Shown here one piece after another: positions 31,953 to 42,214 of a DNA stretch of 64,000 nucleotides. Below the pieces are notes generated by a model. The model saw only the letters and a program-made list of their open reading frames with translations. It was not told the DNA's origin and searched no databases. Position 1 is the stretch's first letter. Each line of letters opens with the position of its first letter. The stretch is from the NCBI RefSeq assembly GCF_019132845.1, contig NZ_JAHSPR010000006.1, positions 62,001-126,000 of the forward strand. Direction: 5' to 3'. The DNA is from Advenella alkanexedens. GTDB lineage: Bacteria; Pseudomonadota; Gammaproteobacteria; Burkholderiales; Burkholderiaceae_B. The position numbers and the translations under genes were made by a program.

Positions 31953-33521
31953 ATGATGCACCGGCTTTTATTGCTTGCCGCGGGCGCCTTGCATGCCCTG
32001 AGCTTTTCCGCCTCCCCGCTTCCTGCATGGAGCCTGTCATCAATACAAATCATCACCCTGGCCCTGCTGGCCTGGCATGTCTTCAGGGCGGCTAACGTAC
32101 GTCAGGCGGCCGGCTCCGCCGCCTGGTTCAGCATCAGCAATTTCTGCGTGGGTATTTACTGGCTGTTCATCAGCATGAACACCTACGGCGCGCTGGCAGC
32201 GCCACTGGCCGCTGCCGCCGTCTTCCTGCTGTCCGCCTATTTAAGCCTGTATCCCATACTGGCCGCCAGCGTCACCCGCTACCTGTCAAACCGTAATCTG
32301 TCCAGTTTCATACTTGTCTGGGCCGGTTGCCAGGCCTTATCCGAATGGCTGCGCAGTTTTATTTTTACCGGCTTTCCCTGGAACAGCACGGGTTATGCTC
32401 ACACCGACGGTGCCCTGTCCGGCTGGGCCCCCGTCCTGGGTGTTTACGGTGTCGGTTTCATGGCAGCACTGGTATCCGCACTCTTGGCTGCCGGCCTTGT
32501 TTACCTGCACAAACAGCAACAAAAAAAATCAATTCTTTGCCTGGCATTTATCGTCGGGTTGTTCATGCTCAGCGTTGGACTGAAACAACTATCCTGGCAC
32601 CAGCCTCATGGCAACCCCATTTCAATCAGGCTGGTCCAGGGGAATATTTCCCAAGACCGCAAATTCCATCCCGACACGATGATGGAAAGCATGTATGAAA
32701 ATTTTGACCTGGCCTTGCTGGAACCCGCCGACCCTGAAGCGCCCGCCAAAGTCATCATTTTCCCGGAAACCATCATCCCCGGCTTCCAAAACCGGATGAG
32801 CCCGGAATTCTGGCAATCAGTCACCCAAATAGCCGAACACACCCAAAGCGTTTTTTTCATGGGCGTTCCTTTGCGCACCCTGGATCATCGCGGTGAACGC
32901 TTCACCAATAGTGTCATCGCCCTTGATGGCAACACCAGCACCGAGGCCTTGATGTCCGGCCTGGAGCTGCCGGTTTATGATAAACAACACCTGGTTCCTT
33001 TTGGTGAATTCATCCCCTACGGATTTCGCTGGTTTGTTCACGCCCTTGGCATACCGCTTGGCGATTTTGACCGAGGCACCGCTTTTCAACACAACTTCGT
33101 GGTAGAAGAGCAGGTTTTTGCACCCAATATCTGCTATGAAGACGTTTTTGGCGAAGAGCTGTTGCCCGCCCTGTTTGCACGGCCCGACGGCTCCCCGGGT
33201 GCCAGCATTATGTTTAACGTCAGTAACCTGGCCTGGTTTGGCAATACCTTTGCCCTGGGACAACATTTGCAAATAGCACGCATGCGCAGCATGGAAACCG
33301 CGCGTCCCATGGTACGCGCGACCAATACGGGTACCACCGCAGCCATAGATGCCAACGGCAACTTGATTGCCGCGCTGCCTACCGCCATTCCAGGTGTGTT
33401 GGATGTACAGGTACAGGGAACGCAAGGCTATACGCTTTATGCTCGTACCGGCAATAGCCTGGTTATTATTCTGTCACTGCTTTGCATTGCCTTGGGTGTG
33501 CTTATCAGAAAAAAAGCCTGA
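31953..33521 (+). CDS. lnt: Apolipoprotein N-acyltransferase
   Basis: 522 aa. Inner-membrane enzyme that adds the third acyl chain to the N-terminal cysteine of lipoproteins. Six or seven N-terminal helices (about 5-200) lead into a carbon-nitrogen hydrolase domain (about 215-490). The Glu-Lys-Cys triad is visible in IFPETIIPGF, in the loop before GVPLRT or KQHLVPFGEF, and in APNICYEDVFGEEL. FIFTGFPWNSTGYA is the usual membrane-part signature. A last helix closes the protein. Confidence 0.96.
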   Translation: MMHRLLLLAAGALHALSFSASPLPAWSLSSIQIITLALLAWHVFRAANVRQAAGSAAWFSISNFCVGIYWLFISMNTYGALAAPLAAAAVFLLSAYLSLYPILAASVTRYLSNRNLSSFILVWAGCQALSEWLRSFIFTGFPWNSTGYAHTDGALSGWAPVLGVYGVGFMAALVSALLAAGLVYLHKQQQKKSILCLAFIVGLFMLSVGLKQLSWHQPHGNPISIRLVQGNISQDRKFHPDTMMESMYENFDLALLEPADPEAPAKVIIFPETIIPGFQNRMSPEFWQSVTQIAEHTQSVFFMGVPLRTLDHRGERFTNSVIALDGNTSTEALMSGLELPVYDKQHLVPFGEFIPYGFRWFVHALGIPLGDFDRGTAFQHNFVVEEQVFAPNICYEDVFGEELLPALFARPDGSPGASIMFNVSNLAWFGNTFALGQHLQIARMRSMETARPMVRATNTGTTAAIDANGNLIAALPTAIPGVLDVQVQGTQGYTLYARTGNSLVIILSLLCIALGVLIRKKA

Positions 33522-33640
33522 TTTTTTCTCAAGAAATTTTTCTGGCAAGCACAAAAACAATATTTTTTGGCAAAAAAACATCATTTTCAGAGGCCAATCA
33601 TTAAAATGTGGCTTTTTTGTACATAAGCAACAAAAAGGTC

Positions 33641-33669
33641 TTGCACAAAGATAGAAACATAGGCATAAT
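33641..33669 (+). promoter_or_regulatory. Promoter of the tRNA cluster
   Basis: TTGCAC (33641-33646) and CATAAT (33664-33669) are separated by 17 bp and lie 26 bp before tRNA-Ala, a good sigma-70 fit. Confidence 0.65.
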
Positions 33670-33695
33670 TCTAATTCTTCGCTAGTCACTCAATT

Positions 33696-33771
<76 letters not shown>

Positions 33772-33860
33772 ACTTTCTTTGGAAAGGTTTAGCGAAGCAG
33801 GTTGTGAAACAGTTTTTATCGCTCACAATCAAAATGTAGTAAGTTTTAAGTTAAAGTCCT

Positions 33861-33936
33861 GTCCCCTTCGTCTAGAGGCCTAGGACACCACCCTTTCACG
33901 GTGGGTACAGGGGTTCGAATCCCCTAGGGGACGCCA
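33861..33936 (+). tRNA. tRNA-Glu (TTC), copy 1
   Basis: 76 nt with encoded CCA. GTCCCCT/AGGGGAC acceptor, anticodon arm CCACCCTTTCACGGTGG with anticodon TTC, T-arm AGGGGTTCGAATCCCCT. Identical to the copy at 34135. Confidence 0.97.
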
Positions 33937-33975
33937 AACTTTTTAGTTTGATGTTGACTTTACACATACCGCTGC

Positions 33976-34052
33976 GGAGCGGTAGTTCAGTTGGTTAGAA
34001 TACCGGCCTGTCACGCCGGGGGTCGCGGGTTCGAGTCCCGTCCGCTCCGCCA
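33976..34052 (+). tRNA. tRNA-Asp (GTC), copy 1
   Basis: 77 nt with encoded CCA. GGAGCGG/CCGCTCC acceptor, anticodon arm CCGGCCTGTCACGCCGG with anticodon GTC, T-arm GCGGGTTCGAGTCCCGT. It is a queuosine-modified tRNA species, acted on by the Tgt and QueA encoded upstream. Confidence 0.97.
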
Positions 34053-34060
34053 AAAGATTC

Positions 34061-34089
34061 AAAAGCCCTGACTTTTTCAGGGCCTTTTT
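34061..34089 (+). terminator. Terminator after first tRNA-Asp
   Basis: GCCCTGA and TCAGGGC make a 7-bp stem with a CTTTT-type loop, followed by CTTTTT. It lies between the two tRNA-Glu/Asp copies, so the second pair depends on read-through or its own start. Confidence 0.75.
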
Positions 34090-34134
34090 AATGCTACACG
34101 ATATGAAGCATTAAGAACAGTTAGACAAAGTCCT

Positions 34135-34210
34135 GTCCCCTTCGTCTAGAGGCCTAGGACACCACCCTTTCACGGTGGGTACAGGGGTTCGAATCCCCTA
34201 GGGGACGCCA
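34135..34210 (+). tRNA. tRNA-Glu (TTC), copy 2
   Basis: Same 76-nt sequence as the first copy, 274 bp further on. Confidence 0.97.
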
Positions 34211-34249
34211 AACTTTTTAGTTTGATGTTGACTTTACACATACCGCTGC

Positions 34250-34326
34250 GGAGCGGTAGTTCAGTTGGTTAGAATACCGGCCTGTCACGCCGGGGGTCGC
34301 GGGTTCGAGTCCCGTCCGCTCCGCCA
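34250..34326 (+). tRNA. tRNA-Asp (GTC), copy 2
   Basis: Same 77-nt sequence as the first copy, 274 bp further on. Confidence 0.97.
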
Positions 34327-34335
34327 CAAAATTTC

Positions 34336-34373
34336 AAAAAGCCCTTAGCTTTGATTAAGCTAAGGGCTTTTTT
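34336..34373 (+). terminator. Terminator of the tRNA cluster
   Basis: AAAAAGCCCTTAGCTT pairs with AAGCTAAGGGCTTTTTT around a TGATT loop: a long, strong stem with a U-run. It closes the tRNA operon. Confidence 0.9.
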
Positions 34374-34439
34374 CATGTCCGGCAATAATTCTTCACTATC
34401 TCAGTAGCACGCTCGGTTCACATAACAATAAAGCATAAG

Positions 34440-34545
34440 TGAAGTGCCCCCCAAATGTTGGACAATTAAAAACTAGGCAGCTAAAACCTGAGTCCGGTAT
34501 TGTACCGGACTCAGTCCATTTAACGTGGGAATGCATATTAGAAGC
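34440..34545 (-). mobile_element. IS3-family insertion sequence relic (right end)
   Basis: On the minus strand a frame reads TLNGLSPVQYRTQVLAA and stops at 34473, the C-terminal signature of IS3/IS150-group transposases. It is followed by GTCCAACATTTGGGGGGCACT, close to the terminal inverted repeat of that group. Only about 35 codons and one end survive; the rest is gone. The relic abuts the 3' end of the deaminase gene. Confidence 0.75.
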
Positions 34546-34558
34546 ACATATCCACCAC

Positions 34559-36078
<1,520 letters not shown>

Positions 36079-36101
36079 AAAAAATACTCTTTCAATTCAA
36101 A

Positions 36102-37559
36102 TTAAAGCAAGGGAGAAAATAAACGGGCGGTAGAGATCAAAAGGCGATAGGCAACACTTTGTTTCCTGAGCACCACTTCCTCTGAAGACTGCAGGGACTC
36201 ATGAAACTCACGGGCCAGCAACTCATTGGCCTTGGGTTCATAACACAATACCGAAACCTCAAAGTTAAGGTAAAAACTGCGATAATCAAAATTGGCGCTG
36301 CCAATAAAAGACAGGTCATCATCAATGACCAGGGTTTTGGTATGCAGCATGCGCGGCGTGTATTCGTATATCCGGACCCCCGCCCTGACAAGATCATCAT
36401 ACCAGGATCGGGTTGCCAGTGTGACCACCAGATTATCACTTTTGCGAGGCACCAGCAAACGCACATCCACCCCTTTAAGGGCCGCGGATGTCAGGGCAAA
36501 CAGCGAGGCTTCATCGGGCACAAAATAAGGAGTGGTTAAATAAATCCGTTTGCGGGCCCGGTACATGGCTGACAGCATCACCCGCAAAATGGGGGCAAAA
36601 TCAGAGTCGGGCCCCGAAGGTATGACCTGCATGCGATAAGCCTGGGATGGTTCTGTCACCACACGTTCTACATCAGGCTCGTTCTCCCCGGTTTTTCTTA
36701 AGATCCTGACCAAAGAAAGATCCCCGGTTGAGTAATGCCAGTCTTCAATAAAAACACTTTCAAGCCAGGCTACGACCGGACCATCCACCTGGATATGCAC
36801 ATCATGGTAGGCGTGGGGGGTTTTTCTCAAGTCCTGCATATCGGCAATATTGACCCCACCGGTAAAACCGCTCAGGCCATCACAAATCACGATTTTCCGG
36901 TGATTGCGGAAATTGATCAGAGAAAACAGGCGACGCCAGGTGATGTTATGAAAAAAACCCAACGCTCCGCCCGCCTCGGTAAAATCACGCATGAAACGAC
37001 GGGTAAGCCGGGAAGAGCCCAGGGCATCCACCAGCAAATATACCTTTACGCCCTCTTTGACTTTTTTCGTCAGCAAATCCCGCAAAGCCCGACCGGTTTG
37101 ATCATTCTCAAAAATATAATACTCAAGCAGAATATATTTTTCCGCCTTGTCAATAGCCTCAAAAATCACATCATAGGTTTTTTCGCCGCCAGATAACAGG
37201 CGGTAATCCATGGAGTGGCACAAAGGGATATTCGTAATATTGAAAATAAGCCGGGCCATTGACTTATAGGCATCAGGAAAATCTTCGGTCTGGATAAAAG
37301 GAGACCAAATGGCATAATTCCGTTCGACAATCTGCCGGCTTCGACTACGGCTGAGTCGGTGCCTGATTATTTTTTTAGGACCAAACAGATAATAAATAAA
37401 GAATCCCAGGACAGGAATAAAGCTAAGGGTAAGAATCCAGGTCAGTGTGGATACCGGTGATCTTTTCTGCAATAGAATCCAGCCGCCCATGGCGACAATA
37501 TACAAGGTCCAGACCGTGTATATAATAAAAGCATGAAATTCCTGAGGAATCAAAGACAC
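36102..37559 (-). CDS. cls: Cardiolipin synthase
   Basis: 485 aa from GTG 37559. Two N-terminal membrane helices (about 10-30, 40-60) precede two phospholipase-D domains. HKD motifs: HRKIVICDGLSGFTGGVN (about 223) and HTKTLVIDDDLSFIGSANFD (about 400), each with the H-K-D triad. It condenses two phosphatidylglycerols, or phosphatidylglycerol with another lipid, to cardiolipin at the inner membrane. Length fits the ClsA type. A 23-bp gap separates it from the Nudix gene. Confidence 0.95.
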   Translation of the reverse strand: MSLIPQEFHAFIIYTVWTLYIVAMGGWILLQKRSPVSTLTWILTLSFIPVLGFFIYYLFGPKKIIRHRLSRSRSRQIVERNYAIWSPFIQTEDFPDAYKSMARLIFNITNIPLCHSMDYRLLSGGEKTYDVIFEAIDKAEKYILLEYYIFENDQTGRALRDLLTKKVKEGVKVYLLVDALGSSRLTRRFMRDFTEAGGALGFFHNITWRRLFSLINFRNHRKIVICDGLSGFTGGVNIADMQDLRKTPHAYHDVHIQVDGPVVAWLESVFIEDWHYSTGDLSLVRILRKTGENEPDVERVVTEPSQAYRMQVIPSGPDSDFAPILRVMLSAMYRARKRIYLTTPYFVPDEASLFALTSAALKGVDVRLLVPRKSDNLVVTLATRSWYDDLVRAGVRIYEYTPRMLHTKTLVIDDDLSFIGSANFDYRSFYLNFEVSVLCYEPKANELLAREFHESLQSSEEVVLRKQSVAYRLLISTARLFSPLL

Positions 37560-37698
37560 TTAGACACCCTTATGATGGCAACTCGATTTCTTCCTGCTTT
37601 CCCTTGTTTAACAGGCATTGACGACTGCACCTGCATGTGCAAAGGTCAGAATAATCCAATCAAGCCCACGGGTACATACCCATTAAGCCACATGCGGT

Positions 37699-38511
37699 TT
37701 ATTCAGAACGCTTTTCACCTTTACCCAGTTCATGCTCTGTACGCCGCCTGCGCATCAACAAAACCCTTGCCGCATGAAGATCATCCAGTATGGGCGCACT
37801 GGCAATCAGAACCAGGATGGACGCCAACACCACTGTAAATGTAAATCCCAAATGCTTGAAACCGAAAGCACCGGTTACCCCTCCCAGAAAAAACAGAAAC
37901 ACCAGCTTGCTTAACAATTTGAGCTTGGCCCGGTCTCCCCTGACAATGGGTTTTTTGGGATCATTCTTATTGGGATTCCAATAAAACAGCTTGCCCAATT
38001 CAATGCCAATATCGGTCACCATGCCGGTCACATGCGTGGTTCTGAATTCAGAGTGGGACATTTTGGTAATGATGGCATTTTGAAGCCCCATGATATAACA
38101 CAACACGGCAACGGTTACCGAGGTCCAGAGCCAATCGTAATACCACTGCATGCCATCAAGGGCACCAAACAGGATCAGCATCATGGCTTCCAGCAAAATC
38201 GGCAGCGCATATTCGCTTCGCAAATAAGAATGCCGAGCCCAGTTAATAATGATTGCCGTCGTACCCGCTCCGGCCGTAAAAGCCATGAACGCCCCCAGGC
38301 CAGAGAGCACGATCGTCCAGTTCCACAAAGCCAGGGAGTCTGCCATGCCCGAGACAATACCCGACATATGCGACGTATACTGCCCGATCGCCAAAAAACC
38401 CCCAGCATTGATTGCCCCGGCAATAAATGTCAAATAATAAGCAAGTGATGAATTTGCATCTTTAGTTCTTATTTTTCCACTTAAACGACGCGAATAGTCT
38501 TTGAACGACAT
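37699..38511 (-). CDS. DUF1275 (YoaK family) membrane protein
   Basis: 270 aa from ATG 38511. About six hydrophobic segments spread over 20-245. The family opening YYLTFIAGAINAGGFLAIGQYTSHM appears near residue 22, and GLQNAIITKM with TTHVTGMVTDIGIELG follows in the middle. Transport or another membrane role is assumed but not established for this family. It stands alone between cls and bioB. Confidence 0.88.
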   Translation of the reverse strand: MSFKDYSRRLSGKIRTKDANSSLAYYLTFIAGAINAGGFLAIGQYTSHMSGIVSGMADSLALWNWTIVLSGLGAFMAFTAGAGTTAIIINWARHSYLRSEYALPILLEAMMLILFGALDGMQWYYDWLWTSVTVAVLCYIMGLQNAIITKMSHSEFRTTHVTGMVTDIGIELGKLFYWNPNKNDPKKPIVRGDRAKLKLLSKLVFLFFLGGVTGAFGFKHLGFTFTVVLASILVLIASAPILDDLHAARVLLMRRRRTEHELGKGEKRSE

Positions 38512-38724
38512 GTTCCACAAACACAATTTTTAAAAACAAACTGAAAAATATTGACCGTGTCTTGCCCAGACCGCAAAATTACACTAAAACACGACAAAAC
38601 ACATAATAAAGCAGCTAATTTACGTTAAATATCAAAAACAACACCCATTTAACATTATTGCTTATTTATCTTTGCGACTTTACGATAAGTAAATTTGAAT
38701 CATTACTTAAGCGAAAAACTGCAA

Positions 38725-39711
38725 ATGGATACATTAACACAACCAGGCACATCCCATCAAAATACCGTATGGAATGTCACATCAATTGTCGGTTTATTTG
38801 AACTGCCTTTCATGGACCTGTTATTTCAGGCCCAGCAAATTCATCGCGCTCACCACAAGCCCAATGAGATCCAGTTATCCAGTCTGCTGTCCATCAAAAC
38901 CGGTGGCTGTGCCGAAGACTGCTCCTACTGCCCCCAGTCGGCGCGTTACAACACGGAAGTGAAGGCTGAAAAACTGATGCCACTTGAAGAGGTCGTCAAT
39001 GCAGCAAAATCGGCCCGTGATAATGGTGCCCAGCGCTTTTGCATGGGTGCGGCATGGCGCAATCCCAAACCCCACCAACTGGACGAAATCGCCAAAATGA
39101 TCACGGCCGTCAAGGAACTGGGTATGGAAACCTGTGTCACTCTGGGCATGCTGCAGGAAGGTCAGGCAGAACAATTACGTGACGCAGGTCTGGACTATTA
39201 CAACCATAACCTTGACACTTCCCCCGAGTTCTATGGTGAAATCATTACCACCCGCACTTATGAAGACCGCCTGGAAACCCTGGAAAGAGTACGTAATGCC
39301 GGACTCAATGTGTGCTGCGGTGGTATTGTGGGGCTGGGAGAATCCCGCCGGGAACGCGCAGGCCTGATTGCCCAACTGGCCAATCTGGATCCTTACCCGG
39401 AATCGGTGCCCGTGAACAACCTGGTCAAAATCAAGGGCACGCCATTATTTGATAATGAAGACCTGGACCCGTTTGAATTCATCCGCACGATTGCCGTGGC
39501 CCGCATTACCATGCCTAAAGCCTATGTTCGCCTGTCTGCCGGGCGCGAGCAAATGAGTGACGGCATTCAGGCACTTTGTTTTCTGGCTGGTGCAAATTCT
39601 ATTTTCTACGGCGAAAAACTGCTGACCAGTGGCAACCCCCAGGCACTGGCCGATCAACAGTTACTGGAACGGCTTAATCTGAAAGCGACAGGCGCCCAAA
39701 ACCATCATTAA
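38725..39711 (+). CDS. bioB: Biotin synthase
   Basis: 328 aa from ATG 38725; a TTG-initiated extension to 38695 is less likely. Radical-SAM enzyme that inserts sulfur into dethiobiotin. The [4Fe-4S] motif is [13 protein letters not shown] (CxxxCxxC, about residues 57-64); the YNHNLDTS block, [11 protein letters not shown] and the conserved Arg in RLSAGRE mark the [2Fe-2S] site. No other bio genes are in the window. The upstream 200 bp is AT-rich with no clear BirA-type palindrome. Confidence 0.97.
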   Translation: MDTLTQPGTSHQNTVWNVTSIVGLFELPFMDLLFQAQQIHRAHHKPNEIQLSSLLSIKTGGCAEDCSYCPQSARYNTEVKAEKLMPLEEVVNAAKSARDNGAQRFCMGAAWRNPKPHQLDEIAKMITAVKELGMETCVTLGMLQEGQAEQLRDAGLDYYNHNLDTSPEFYGEIITTRTYEDRLETLERVRNAGLNVCCGGIVGLGESRRERAGLIAQLANLDPYPESVPVNNLVKIKGTPLFDNEDLDPFEFIRTIAVARITMPKAYVRLSAGREQMSDGIQALCFLAGANSIFYGEKLLTSGNPQALADQQLLERLNLKATGAQNHH

Positions 39712-39740
39712 GATTAAGCCACACCCAAGCAGAAAACATT

Positions 39741-40598
39741 ATGATTTATCTACTTCTAAGCATTTTATGCAGCGTGACGGTATCCGTCCTGTTGAAAATA
39801 GCCCGCCAACACGCGGTTGACATCAAACAGGCCATTGCCTTCAACTATGTAACCGCCATTACGTTATGCTGGCTGCTTTTACAACCCAAGCTCTCGGGCG
39901 ACAGCATACAAGCATTACCCTGGGGGCTGTTTGCCATCTTGGGCGTATTGTTGCCACTGATTTTCCTGGCCATGTTCAAGGCTGTTGAATTTGCCGGCAT
40001 TGTACGTGCCGATGCCGCACAAAGGCTTTCCCTGTTCCTGCCGATTATCGCTTCATTCACGATTTTTGGAGAAACGCTGTCGCTGCCACGGGGCGTCAGC
40101 CTGGTCATCGCCTTCATTGCCCTGTTTTGTCTGCTCTGGAAACCTGCCTCAGGTGCCTCCGCGCGGCAAACCCGCAGCAGTGTCCTGTATCTGTTAATGG
40201 TGTGGCTCGGTTACGGCGTAATTGATATCCTGTTCAAGCAAATGGCTAAAACCGGTACTGCGTTCCCTACCGGACTGTTTATTGCCTTTGCCATGGCGGG
40301 CTTACTTATGTTTTTTTACTTATTCGCCAGCAAGGCACAATGGCACCTGCGCCATGCTGTTGGCGGTCTGGTGCTGGGTTGCCTGAATTTTGGGAATATC
40401 CTTTTTTATATCAAGGCCCACCAACACTTCAGCGAAAACCCCACCCTGGTTTTTACCACCATGAACATTGGTGTCATCAGCCTGGGTACGCTGGTTGGCG
40501 CCCTGGTTTTCAGGGAAAAGATCAGCCTGGTCAATGCCATCGGCATTGTGCTGGCCATCCTGGCCGTATTCTGCCTTTATTACTGGATTATTGCCTGA
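39741..40598 (+). CDS. EamA/DMT-family permease
   Basis: 285 aa with about ten hydrophobic helices in two repeated halves, as in drug/metabolite transporters. It begins 29 bp after bioB on the same strand and may share its transcript. The substrate is unknown; linkage to bioB does not prove a role in biotin or precursor export. The last helix ends VLAILAVFCLYYWIIA. Confidence 0.85.
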   Translation: MIYLLLSILCSVTVSVLLKIARQHAVDIKQAIAFNYVTAITLCWLLLQPKLSGDSIQALPWGLFAILGVLLPLIFLAMFKAVEFAGIVRADAAQRLSLFLPIIASFTIFGETLSLPRGVSLVIAFIALFCLLWKPASGASARQTRSSVLYLLMVWLGYGVIDILFKQMAKTGTAFPTGLFIAFAMAGLLMFFYLFASKAQWHLRHAVGGLVLGCLNFGNILFYIKAHQHFSENPTLVFTTMNIGVISLGTLVGALVFREKISLVNAIGIVLAILAVFCLYYWIIA

Positions 40599-40662
40599 GT
40601 CGCTTCAGTAGGTTCTTGGCCCGACGCCCCACCAACAGGCCAGGGATCTGCACAGGCTAACC

Positions 40663-40700
40663 GTGCATCTCCCGCCCTGAACGGCAAGGCTTCTCACACA
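40663..40700 (-). mobile_element. Decayed IS200/IS605-type right end
   Basis: On the minus strand GAAGCCTTGCCGTTCAGGG continues into CGGGAGATGCAC. This resembles the conserved hairpin end of IS200/IS605-family elements (GAAGCC, stem with TTCAGGGC, GGGAGATGTCAC) with a few changes. No transposase frame survives in the 139-bp spacer between the permease genes. The match is by eye. Confidence 0.45.
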
Positions 40701-40737
40701 ATCCGGCAAACCCCGCCAACCCGCGGGATTTACTTTT

Positions 40738-42135
40738 TTAATCAAGCGCCTCAAGTCGTTCCTGTTCAAGTCGTTCCTGTTCAAGTCGTTCCTGTTCAAG
40801 TCGTTCCTGTTCAAGTCGTTCCTGCTCAAGCTTTTCCTGCTCCTCATCGGCTTTTAGCTGCTCGATAACTTCTTCCATTTTCTCTTTATCAGCGGAAATA
40901 TCAATACTGAGATCGACGCGTGGATCAAGTTCCAAGACGGCCGGGGCAGGCTGAATATCAACCGGCATGGGCACAAAAGGCTCTGGCTGCACCCGGTATT
41001 TCCCGGATACTTTTTGACGACTGATAAATAATGTCAGGATAAATGCACAAATGGAGGTGAAAATGTAGAACATCCCCGAGCCCATTTCATCCATCAGCTT
41101 ACCGGCCACAACAGGCCCCAGACCCGCACCAACCCCGTAGACCATCAACAGGACGCCACTTAAGCCCACCCGCAGACCAGGCTCCACATGATCATTGGCA
41201 AAAGCGGTAGCCAGTGGATAAATGGTAAATTGCAAAACCCCCACAATAGCCGCCAACAGCAGTAGCAACGGAAAGGGTATCGACCAATATCCATACAGGG
41301 GAATCGTCACCAGGGTTAGCAGGAAAACATTAATGCCAATCAGTTTGACCCGATCAATCCGGTCAGACAGCCATCCCATTGGCCACTGGAACAACACGCC
41401 CGCCATTACACAGACAGACAGGTACAAGGCAATCTGGTCGGTATCCAGGCCCAATTTAATACCATATACCGGTGCCAGACTGTAAAACGTACCGGTAATA
41501 CAACCCGCCATGAATAGAATAAACAAGGACATGGGCACCAATCTGATAAACACCGGCAACTTGATAGGTGCCTGAGACTGAATAACCGGATGAACCCGGC
41601 GTGTCATGGCCACAGGAATCAGGCAAAGAGCCATTGCAATGGCAACCACAATAAGTGGCGTATGATCCAATGACGGAAAAATGGAAATTGAAGCCTGACC
41701 CAATACCAGCCCGGAACTGGACATAATCATGTAAAAAGCAAAAATACTGCCACGCGTTGTCGAGTCAGACTGATCGCTCAGCCAGCTCTCAAGAATCATG
41801 TACTGTGTGACCATGGCCATACCCACGATGACCCGGAAAAGCAGCCACAACGTAATATTTGACACAATGGTCTGCAATAAAACCATCACTGTCACAATGG
41901 CAGCGGCAATGGCATAAGCCCGGATATGTCCCACATAAACAATCAGCCGGTGCCCGGTGCGGGCCCCCAGAACAAGTCCCGTATAATAGGCCGCCATCAG
42001 CAGGCCTACCCAAACCTCACTGACATGGTTCTGCGTAAGAAAGAGCGCAATGTACGTGTTGAATAAACCCGTACCAAGAGACAAGAAAAGAATTGCAGTG
42101 TAAAGCGACAAAAAGGACAAAAACAGTGAAATCAT
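40738..42135 (-). CDS. MFS permease (YcaD-like) with repeat-encoded coiled-coil tail
   Basis: 465 aa. Twelve hydrophobic helices fill about 1-385 with motif GLVLGARTGHRLIVYVG-like in the first loop and DRIDRVKLIG in the second half. The cytoplasmic tail (about 390-465) is acidic and ends in five near-perfect QERLE pentapeptides, predicted to form a coiled coil. The repeats come from a 15-bp DNA unit. Substrate unknown. The stop lies at the edge of the IS200/IS605-like relic. Confidence 0.85.
   Translation of the reverse strand: MISLFLSFLSLYTAILFLSLGTGLFNTYIALFLTQNHVSEVWVGLLMAAYYTGLVLGARTGHRLIVYVGHIRAYAIAAAIVTVMVLLQTIVSNITLWLLFRVIVGMAMVTQYMILESWLSDQSDSTTRGSIFAFYMIMSSSGLVLGQASISIFPSLDHTPLIVVAIAMALCLIPVAMTRRVHPVIQSQAPIKLPVFIRLVPMSLFILFMAGCITGTFYSLAPVYGIKLGLDTDQIALYLSVCVMAGVLFQWPMGWLSDRIDRVKLIGINVFLLTLVTIPLYGYWSIPFPLLLLLAAIVGVLQFTIYPLATAFANDHVEPGLRVGLSGVLLMVYGVGAGLGPVVAGKLMDEMGSGMFYIFTSICAFILTLFISRQKVSGKYRVQPEPFVPMPVDIQPAPAVLELDPRVDLSIDISADKEKMEEVIEQLKADEEQEKLEQERLEQERLEQERLEQERLEQERLEALD
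40751..40825 (-). repeat. 15-bp tandem repeat x5 in the MFS tail
   Basis: TCAAGTCGTTCCTGT occurs five times head to tail, with one change at the last base of copy 5; a degraded sixth follows. Each unit encodes five residues, so slippage would change tail length without shifting frame. Confidence 0.95.
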
Positions 42136-42171
42136 ACCCAGACACCTGCAATCCGCAATCCAGAACAGTAA

Positions 42172-42196
42172 AAGGTCCCTGCCAACGCAGGGACCT
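42172..42196 (-). terminator. Hairpin downstream of the peroxiredoxin gene
   Basis: AAGGTCCCTGC and GCAGGGACCTT form a perfect 11-bp stem with a 3-nt CAA loop, 18 bp beyond the peroxiredoxin stop; the transcript continues TTTTAC. Confidence 0.7.
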
Positions 42197-42214
42197 TAAA
42201 AAATTACCAATAAA

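Larger units (their letters stand above)
33853..34052 (+). repeat. Tandem duplication, copy 1 (tRNA-Glu + tRNA-Asp)
   Basis: This 200-bp block, from AAAGTCCTG through the CCA of tRNA-Asp, is repeated without any difference I can see at 34127-34326 (offset 274). The intergenic spacer between the two tRNAs is also identical. The 74-bp segment between copies is unique and holds a terminator. Confidence 0.95.
34127..34326 (+). repeat. Tandem duplication, copy 2 (tRNA-Glu + tRNA-Asp)
   Basis: Identical to 33853-34052. Downstream sequence after the CCA differs from copy 1, which places the right edge of the repeat exactly at the tRNA end. Confidence 0.95.

Noticed and set aside
38527-38724. Possible BirA operator upstream of bioB
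   Set aside because: No palindrome resembling the BirA consensus could be seen in this AT-rich stretch.
40738-40860. CRISPR-like array from the short tandem units
   Set aside because: Units are contiguous 15-mers without spacers and encode part of the MFS tail; not a CRISPR array.
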